A program made the position numbers and the translations under genes. Of a DNA stretch of 10,863 bases, positions 5,642 to 10,863 are shown in pieces. The stretch is from an uncultured Bacteroidota bacterium (GTDB lineage Bacteria > Bacteroidota > Bacteroidia > Chitinophagales > Chitinophagaceae). The stretch covers positions 1 through 10,863 of the forward strand of contig CAIZLI010000075.1 of NCBI GenBank assembly GCA_903933765.1, given 5' to 3'. Numbering within the stretch: the first letter of the stretch is position 1; every line of letters begins with the position of its first letter. Under the pieces are notes generated by a model that had not been told where the DNA came from, searched no databases, and saw only the letters and a list, made by a program, of their open reading frames with translations.

Positions 5642-5657
5642 ACCCTAATTTTAGGGT
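5642..5657 (+). promoter_or_regulatory. Palindrome abutting the porU start codon
   Basis: accctaa (5642-5648) pairs exactly with ttagggt (5651-5657) around two bases, and the ATG follows at 5658 with no gap. As RNA it would be a tight hairpin over the ribosome landing site; as DNA it could be an operator. No Shine-Dalgarno at normal spacing is present. Confidence 0.4.
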
Positions 5658-8600
5658 ATGAGACTTCTGGTTTTAACATTTTTTTTAATTGGATGCTGCT
5701 TTCCTGTTTTGGGATGGGGACAGGTAGGCATGCTTTCGAAAGGAAATTGGGTTAAAATAGCTGTGCCAAACGAGGGGGTGTATCAGTTGACTGGTGCACA
5801 ATTTAAAGCGATGGGATTTGCAAGTAAACCAAATGCCAATCAAGTGCAATTATATGGAATGGATTTGGCGAAACTGATCGAAAAAGTGCCAAATGCATTG
5901 CCAGATAGTTTAACAGAAATGGCTATTGAAATGCAAGATGGGGGAGATGGAATTTTTGACGACCAAGATAAATTTTTATTCTATGCGCAAGGACATTATA
6001 AATGGGTCAAGTCAGCTTTGGATGAAGCGCCCATTCGTCAAAAAATCACCAGCAATGATTCTTTGTATTTTTTTCTACGTATTGGAACAAATGGAAAAAG
6101 AATTAACAGTGTAAACAAGACAGGCGCTGCTTCAAAAAAAGTACAAACCTATGCAGCCAAGTGGTTGATCGAAAAAGATACAATCAATATTTTAAGTAGT
6201 GGTAAAATTTGGTTAGGGGATCCTATGGGGACTGGTCTTGGCAAAAAAACAACACAGTCCTTCCCACTTAATATGGAAGGCTTGCAGTTCAATGCACCGA
6301 TCATTTTTCAGAGCCAATTGGCTGCTTCGGCTTATCTAAAAAACGCTTCATTTGTAATAAAGTTGAATGATCAAATATTGGGTACTAAAATAGTAGATTC
6401 TGTTACTGGAAATATTTTTGAGGATGCCTATAAAATACTATTTGATAGTAGTACCATTTGGTTAGATAAAACTAAGGTGCAGAAAGCAGGACAAAGCTTA
6501 AACAACATTAACCTTCAGGTCGATTTTAATGCAACAACTGGCTCAACGGGTTGGATTGATTATATGGTATTGCATGGACAAAGAACAATTGGGTATTGGG
6601 GCAATACAGGATTTGGATTTGACTATCAAACTACAAAACCAATGGATCAATTGGTTGAATTTGAAATTCAAAATGCAACCACTCAAACCAGGGTATGGGA
6701 TTTGAGCCAATACTTTCAGCCTGTAGCATTGCCTACACAAATGGGTCAAAATGTAAATGCTACATTTAAAGTTGAGGATGCTGCACAAAAATATTTCTAT
6801 GCCTTTGAAGCCAATAAAATTAATTCAGCACAGCTTTCTAGTGTGCTCCTCAATGACAGTAGTTTCTCTGCAAGCCCGGTAGATTATATCATTATTTCGG
6901 CACCAGATTTTCTTCCTGCGGCAAAGGCCTTACAATCTTTTCATGAAAAACAAAATGGATACAAAGTGGGTTTGTTCAATGCGACCCATGTATACAATGA
7001 AATGGCAAGTGGACAAACCTCACCTATAGCCATTCGAAATTTTATAAAATACATCATTGAACAATCCAAGTTAAAAAAACAACTTAGCCCTGCGTATATT
7101 TTATTATTTGGGATGGGCAATTTCAATCCACAAAAAATTCAAATCAATAAAGAATTGCCAGTATACACTAGTGAGGTGTCCAATGCGATTTTAACTTCCT
7201 ATAGTTCCGATGATTTTTACGCAATACAACAACCAGGCAATCAAATTCAGTTCACACAGTCGATTGATTCTATTCATTTGGCTATTGGCAGGATTCCGGC
7301 AAGAACCATTGCCGAAGCCAATAAAATGGTGGAGAAATTAATTCAATACCAGTCCAATAAAAAAATGGGACTTTGGCAGAATCAATTGACTTGGGTTGCA
7401 GATGATGCGGACTTTAATTTACACCTTCAGGATGCAGAGGAAATCATAAGCAATTTGAAAACAAAAACAGCTAATTGGAATCATAAAAAATTGTATTTAG
7501 ATTTATTTAAAGCGAGTCAAACATTGACTGGCAATACCTATCCAGATGTCAACAAAGCAATACAAGAGTCGATACAAGCGGGCACATTGGTCTTGAATTA
7601 TACAGGTCATGGAAATTATTTGCGTTTAACAGAAGAGGCTGTGATTTCTAAATCAGAAATGCAGTCCTGGAATAATACTGGAAAATTACCTATTATGGTG
7701 ACAGCCTCTTGTGATTTTGCACCTTATGACCAACCTGGCTCTGCGCCTATTGGTTTTGATGCTTTGATGCAAAATGACAAAGGCATTATTGCATTGGTTG
7801 CGGCCAACCGACTTGTGTTTGCATATAGCAATAAACAAATCAATGATGCATTCATGCAAGCATTATTGTTGCCCAATTCAAATGGCCAATTTAAGACCAT
7901 CGGGCAAGCTTTACAAGCAGCAAAAAATTATAATTTTAACAGAAATGGGGATCGCTTAAATGCATTCAAGTTTGGCTTAATGGGGGATCCAGCCATGCGC
8001 ATCGTGCAGCCAAAATATCAAATTAATTGCACGGAGTTGAATGAAACACCTTGGACGGACACCTTAAATTTAAAAGCTGGAGGAAAGTATACGATAAAAG
8101 GTAATTTGTCAGCAAAAAATCAAATCCTTCAAAATTTCAAAGGCGTTCTAGAAATGGTTTTATGGGATGCGCCAACTACAAAAAAAACCTTAGCGAATCA
8201 AGTGAATAGTCAATCTGTTTCCATCGAAACACAGGAACAGCCGCTATTTAAAGGGAAAGCAACAGTGCAAAATGGACAATTTGAAATCAGTTTCATCCTA
8301 CCCGGTAACCTGCCTTCTTCCAATTTGGCAGCACTAAAATTACAACTCTATGCATACAATGATACTGCAGATGCGAGTATGCAATTTCAATCCATCTTCA
8401 TACAAGGTACTACCACTCAAAATAATCAAGATACCATTGGTCCAATCATCAAGACTTATGTGAACGATACGTCTTTCAAATCTGGAGATTGGGTGAGCAC
8501 ACCTTCTACTTTATTTGTGCGTTTAAAAGATAGTTCTGGAATTCAGTCTTCGGGCAACGAATTGGGACATGATTTAAAATTAATCATCGATGATTCCGTA

Positions 8601-9083
8601 GTAAAAAATTACAACCTGAATGCTTTTTTCACTTACAATGAGAATCAATATCAGTCGGGTGAAATTCAATATCCTTTACCTGTTTTGGAAGCTGGTAAAC
8701 ATCAACTCATCCTCAAAGCCTGGGACTTGTTAGGCAATGTTTCCAAAGACACTATTTTGATAGAAGTGCCAAGTAAAAAAAATAGGAATATTCGCAATTT
8801 AAGTATTAGTCCAAATCCTGTGCAGACCAATGCCAAGTTTAGTTTTGAGCTCAATAATAGTGTAGACCCAATATTGGTACAATTAGAGGTATTTGATGCC
8901 AGTGGGAGAAGACATTTTTCTACAAGTCAACAAATACAACCTAAGGGCAATAAAATTGTCATGGATTGGGGTGGCCATACCAGTAATGGAGGCCTTTTAC
9001 CACCTGGAAAATATTATTTCAAAGTCATTGTTCAGCAAAATGGTTTAATAGAACAAATGTTAAATGGATTTTTAAAATTTTAA
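5658..9083 (+). CDS. porU: Type IX secretion system C-terminal signal peptidase/sortase
   Basis: 1141 residues, close to the roughly 1150 of Porphyromonas PorU. PorU is a surface cysteine protease of the gingipain (C25) family that removes the C-terminal sorting signal of T9SS cargo and links the cargo to a surface anchor. A signal peptide ends around 13-21. The peptidase domain spans about 408-782: DYIIISAP, LLFGMGNFNP, SDDFY (517-521), IGRIPAR (543-549), catalytic His651 in NYTGHGNY, catalytic Cys685 in MVTASCDFAPYD, and MGDPAMRI (775-782). The His-Cys spacing of 34 fits gingipains. A C-terminal beta domain from about 1048 (LSISPNPVQTNAKFSF) ending GFLKF is a T9SS-type sorting domain, which PorU itself is known to keep. 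The signal also reads as a lipobox (LIGC, Cys13). It is divergent from gldJ and porV follows after 53 bases. Confidence 0.93.
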   Translation: MRLLVLTFFLIGCCFPVLGWGQVGMLSKGNWVKIAVPNEGVYQLTGAQFKAMGFASKPNANQVQLYGMDLAKLIEKVPNALPDSLTEMAIEMQDGGDGIFDDQDKFLFYAQGHYKWVKSALDEAPIRQKITSNDSLYFFLRIGTNGKRINSVNKTGAASKKVQTYAAKWLIEKDTINILSSGKIWLGDPMGTGLGKKTTQSFPLNMEGLQFNAPIIFQSQLAASAYLKNASFVIKLNDQILGTKIVDSVTGNIFEDAYKILFDSSTIWLDKTKVQKAGQSLNNINLQVDFNATTGSTGWIDYMVLHGQRTIGYWGNTGFGFDYQTTKPMDQLVEFEIQNATTQTRVWDLSQYFQPVALPTQMGQNVNATFKVEDAAQKYFYAFEANKINSAQLSSVLLNDSSFSASPVDYIIISAPDFLPAAKALQSFHEKQNGYKVGLFNATHVYNEMASGQTSPIAIRNFIKYIIEQSKLKKQLSPAYILLFGMGNFNPQKIQINKELPVYTSEVSNAILTSYSSDDFYAIQQPGNQIQFTQSIDSIHLAIGRIPARTIAEANKMVEKLIQYQSNKKMGLWQNQLTWVADDADFNLHLQDAEEIISNLKTKTANWNHKKLYLDLFKASQTLTGNTYPDVNKAIQESIQAGTLVLNYTGHGNYLRLTEEAVISKSEMQSWNNTGKLPIMVTASCDFAPYDQPGSAPIGFDALMQNDKGIIALVAANRLVFAYSNKQINDAFMQALLLPNSNGQFKTIGQALQAAKNYNFNRNGDRLNAFKFGLMGDPAMRIVQPKYQINCTELNETPWTDTLNLKAGGKYTIKGNLSAKNQILQNFKGVLEMVLWDAPTTKKTLANQVNSQSVSIETQEQPLFKGKATVQNGQFEISFILPGNLPSSNLAALKLQLYAYNDTADASMQFQSIFIQGTTTQNNQDTIGPIIKTYVNDTSFKSGDWVSTPSTLFVRLKDSSGIQSSGNELGHDLKLIIDDSVVKNYNLNAFFTYNENQYQSGEIQYPLPVLEAGKHQLILKAWDLLGNVSKDTILIEVPSKKNRNIRNLSISPNPVQTNAKFSFELNNSVDPILVQLEVFDASGRRHFSTSQQIQPKGNKIVMDWGGHTSNGGLLPPGKYYFKVIVQQNGLIEQMLNGFLKF

Positions 9084-9086
9084 ATA

Positions 9087-9117
9087 TTGATTTCTAGGAT
9101 TATCTTTACTAATATTG
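9087..9117 (+). promoter_or_regulatory. Candidate internal promoter for porV
   Basis: TTG (9087-9089) is followed after 20 bases by TAATATTG (9110-9117), one mismatch from the Bacteroidota TAnnTTTG box at ideal spacing. It lies wholly in the porU-porV gap and would give a leader of about 12 bases. porV may thus be made both from here and by read-through from porU, which would suit a higher need for the barrel protein. Confidence 0.45.
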
Positions 9118-9136
9118 AATATTAAAGCATTTAAGT

Positions 9137-10270
9137 ATGATTAAAATTGCCTCTATCAAAACAGCCTTATTTGTAGTTTTATTTTTTGTTGCGAATTCAA
9201 TTTCAGCACAAAGAACACTTAAATTACAAAGTACTGCTGTACCATTTATGATGATATCTCCGGATGCAAGATCTGGTGGTATGGGTAATTTATCTATTGC
9301 CATGTCTCCAGAAGCGAATGATCTTTTTGGCAACACTGCTAAAATTCCATACTTAAAAGATAACCGAGGTTTTTTAATTAATTATACACCCTGGTTAAAA
9401 GACTTAGGATTGAATGATGTGTATTTAGCGAGTGCAGGTTATTATAAAAAATTAAATAGTTTTAGCGGGATCAATAGTTCCTTGCGTTTTTTTAGTTTAG
9501 GTAATATTGATTTCACAGATGAGTCTGGACAATCTACTTTACCTTCTCAAAGGCCTTCTGAATTTAGTTATGATTTTGGTTACAATATTTTATTATCTGA
9601 TGCCTTGAGCATGGGTGTGACATTAAGGTATATCAATTCAAGATTAGTGCAGGGTTCATATGGCACCAATGGCACCAATTTCAAAGCTGGTAATACTTTC
9701 GCAGGAGACATTAGTTTATTCTACAAACAAAACGAAGACTTAGAAGGCTTTCATGCAGGTTTGGTTTTATCAAATTTAGGGGGTAAAGTGAGCTATTCTA
9801 ATGAGTCAAAAAATAAATATTTTATTCCAGCAAATATTGGATTAGGCCTGGCCTATTTAAGTAAATTTGATACAGAGAATTCATTAGAAATGGGTTTGGA
9901 TATCAATCGTTTAATGGTACCTGCTAGTCCAAGTAGTAGTGATGCTCAAGTGGTTGATCAGTATTTTTCTCAATCCGTTGTATCCAGTTGGTTTAATTCT
10001 TTCTCGAATAAATATGGCATGCCTTTATCTGAATCCTTAAAAGTGTCTCTTGGTGCTGAATACAATTATGCAGACCGATTTCATTTGAGGGCTGGCTATT
10101 TTATAGATAATAATAAGAACCTAGGCAGCATGCAATATTTTACAGTGGGCTCTAGCTTCCAATACCAACAGTCTAAATTCAATATTTCCTATTTGGTCCC
10201 TACAGGGGGTGGTATTACAAGAAATCCATTGTCAAATACCTTGCGTTTTGGCTCCATATTTTACTTCTAA
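9137..10270 (+). CDS. porV: Type IX secretion outer-membrane barrel protein PorV (LptO)
   Basis: 377 residues. PorV is a FadL-type outer-membrane beta-barrel that binds the sorting domains of T9SS cargo after translocation and hands them to PorU. Seen: a cleavable signal peptide (1-24, cut after SISA), then the family block near 36-50 (PFMMISPDARSGGMG), and a long run of alternating polar and hydrophobic strands with many aromatic and glycine turns (YNYADRFHLRAGYF, FNISYLVPTGGG). The chain ends LRFGSIFYF with a terminal phenylalanine, the usual signal for outer-membrane barrel assembly. Length and ending match the PorV family. ATG at 9137 is the only sensible start. It is placed after porU as in other Bacteroidota. 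Confidence 0.93.
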   Translation: MIKIASIKTALFVVLFFVANSISAQRTLKLQSTAVPFMMISPDARSGGMGNLSIAMSPEANDLFGNTAKIPYLKDNRGFLINYTPWLKDLGLNDVYLASAGYYKKLNSFSGINSSLRFFSLGNIDFTDESGQSTLPSQRPSEFSYDFGYNILLSDALSMGVTLRYINSRLVQGSYGTNGTNFKAGNTFAGDISLFYKQNEDLEGFHAGLVLSNLGGKVSYSNESKNKYFIPANIGLGLAYLSKFDTENSLEMGLDINRLMVPASPSSSDAQVVDQYFSQSVVSSWFNSFSNKYGMPLSESLKVSLGAEYNYADRFHLRAGYFIDNNKNLGSMQYFTVGSSFQYQQSKFNISYLVPTGGGITRNPLSNTLRFGSIFYF

Positions 10271-10320
10271 ATTATTTGTTAACTAAGGCATTCTAGCTTC
10301 AATTTACCTGCTTTTTTAAC

Positions 10321-10328
10321 TACTTTTG
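10321..10328 (+). promoter_or_regulatory. TAnnTTTG -7 box directly upstream of dut
   Basis: tacttttg is an exact match to the Bacteroidota -7 consensus and ends 6 bases before the dut ATG at 10335, so transcription would begin at or next to the start codon. No TTG at the usual 17-23 base distance was found, which lowers confidence. Confidence 0.45.
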
Positions 10329-10334
10329 TGGCAC

Positions 10335-10775
10335 ATGTCTACCATCATTCCCATTGTGAACCACAGCCATCATCCTTTGCCTGCCTATGCAACGCAAGGG
10401 TCTTCTGGTCTAGATCTTCGTGCTTTTATCACTGCACCTGTTCAGTTAGCGCCATTAGAGCGCGTTTTGATCCCTACTGGAATACATATTGCGATGCCAA
10501 ATCATTTAGAGGCACAGATCCGACCAAGAAGTGGACTCGCGATTAAACAAGGGTTGACTTGTTTAAATACGCCTGGCACCATAGATGCAGATTATAGAGG
10601 AGAGATCAAAGTTATTTTGATCAATTTGTCCAATGAAATACAAGTGATTCAAGACGGGGATAGAATTGCGCAAATCGTGTTTCAACAAGTTGAAAAAATG
10701 GAATGGCAATTGGTAGAAAATCTGGAGACAACCCAAAGAGGTGAGGGAGGATTTGGGCATACAGGTAAAATATAA
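10335..10775 (+). CDS. dut: Deoxyuridine 5'-triphosphate nucleotidohydrolase (dUTPase)
   Basis: 146 residues, normal for the trimeric dUTPase family. It hydrolyses dUTP to dUMP and pyrophosphate, keeping uracil out of DNA and supplying dUMP for dTMP synthesis. All five family motifs are present in order: GSSGLDLRA (22-30), PRSGLA (64-69), [11 protein letters not shown] (81-91) with the catalytic aspartate region and the base-stacking tyrosine, GDRIAQIV (108-115), and [10 protein letters not shown] (135-144), the arginine/glycine-rich tail that closes over the triphosphate. ATG at 10335 is used: an upstream in-frame TTG at 10326 overlaps the -7 box and adds only three residues. A lipoprotein gene starts 9 bases after its stop, so the two are likely co-transcribed. 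Confidence 0.96.
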   Translation: MSTIIPIVNHSHHPLPAYATQGSSGLDLRAFITAPVQLAPLERVLIPTGIHIAMPNHLEAQIRPRSGLAIKQGLTCLNTPGTIDADYRGEIKVILINLSNEIQVIQDGDRIAQIVFQQVEKMEWQLVENLETTQRGEGGFGHTGKI

Positions 10776-10784
10776 AACCACCAC

Positions 10785-10863
10785 ATGCGAATTGTAAAAC
10801 ATTGTTTTTATTTGATTTTGTTCCTTTTAACTGCAGCATGTGCGAATGTCAAAAAGGTACAAG
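10785..10863 (+). CDS. Lipoprotein, N-terminal fragment cut by the window end
   Basis: ATG at 10785, 9 bases after the dut stop, opens a frame that runs off the window after 26 codons. It encodes a basic start (MRIVKHC), a hydrophobic stretch and a lipobox LTAAC with the lipid cysteine at residue 19, followed by ANVKKVQ. Too little is visible to name a family. In many Bacteroidota the genes after dut encode a tetratricopeptide-repeat protein and a DUF4292 lipoprotein before an EnvC-type peptidase; either of the first two would fit, but this is recalled context and not evidence from the sequence. Confidence 0.65.
   Translation, partial: MRIVKHCFYLILFLLTAACANVKKVQ

Noticed and set aside
9109..9336. 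Minus-strand 75-codon frame over the start of porV
   Set aside because: It is a shadow of porV, which has a clear signal peptide and family motif.
10283..10318. Possible terminator between porV and dut (aaggca ... tgctttttt)
   Set aside because: The stem is six pairs with a G-T wobble and an 18-base loop, too weak to call.
1..10863. CRISPR arrays, tRNA or rRNA genes, intact insertion sequences
   Set aside because: No spaced direct repeats, cloverleaf-type sequence, rRNA signature or transposase frame was seen on reading either strand.

Overview
The window looks like a chromosomal segment of a Bacteroidota species. A Chitinophagaceae-type relative is my best guess, inferred from gene content and not tested. 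The grounds are type IX secretion genes (gldJ, porU, porV), -7 boxes of the TAnnTTTG type with TTG about 20 bases upstream, A-rich leaders in place of Shine-Dalgarno sites, and moderate to low GC.

Left part (1-1500, minus strand): an AT-rich accessory island. Reading leftward it holds a 69-residue lipoprotein of unknown function, a non-coding stretch with unusually high GC, two small peptides with double-glycine leaders and glycine-zipper cores, a perfect 19-bp hairpin, a 68-residue two-helix membrane protein, and a membrane protein cut off by the window edge. I read this as a two-peptide, bacteriocin-like system with a candidate immunity protein. It resembles in form the Caulobacter Cdz glycine-zipper system. 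The processing and export transporter is not in view. The stretch from 1501 to 1925 has no gene but contains several small hairpins.

Middle (1926-5545, minus strand): housekeeping genes. gldJ, ispF and murF form a tight operon: one shared base between gldJ and ispF, and 11 bases between ispF and murF. They are followed by a DUF983 membrane protein with its own promoter inside the end of murF. IspF serves isoprenoid synthesis (MEP pathway) and MurF the last cytoplasmic step of the peptidoglycan peptide stem.

Right part (5658-10863, plus strand): porU (T9SS C25 sortase) and porV (outer-membrane barrel that carries T9SS substrates to PorU), divergent from gldJ. Then come dut (dUTPase) and the start of another lipoprotein gene at the edge. 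GldJ, PorU and PorV belong to the same protein secretion and surface-attachment apparatus, so the divergent arrangement places three T9SS genes around one 112-bp control region.

The most novel part is the peptide pair at 606-1064. Secondary oddities are a GldJ with no lipidation cysteine, a PorU with a lipobox-like signal, and a hairpin directly abutting the porU start codon.
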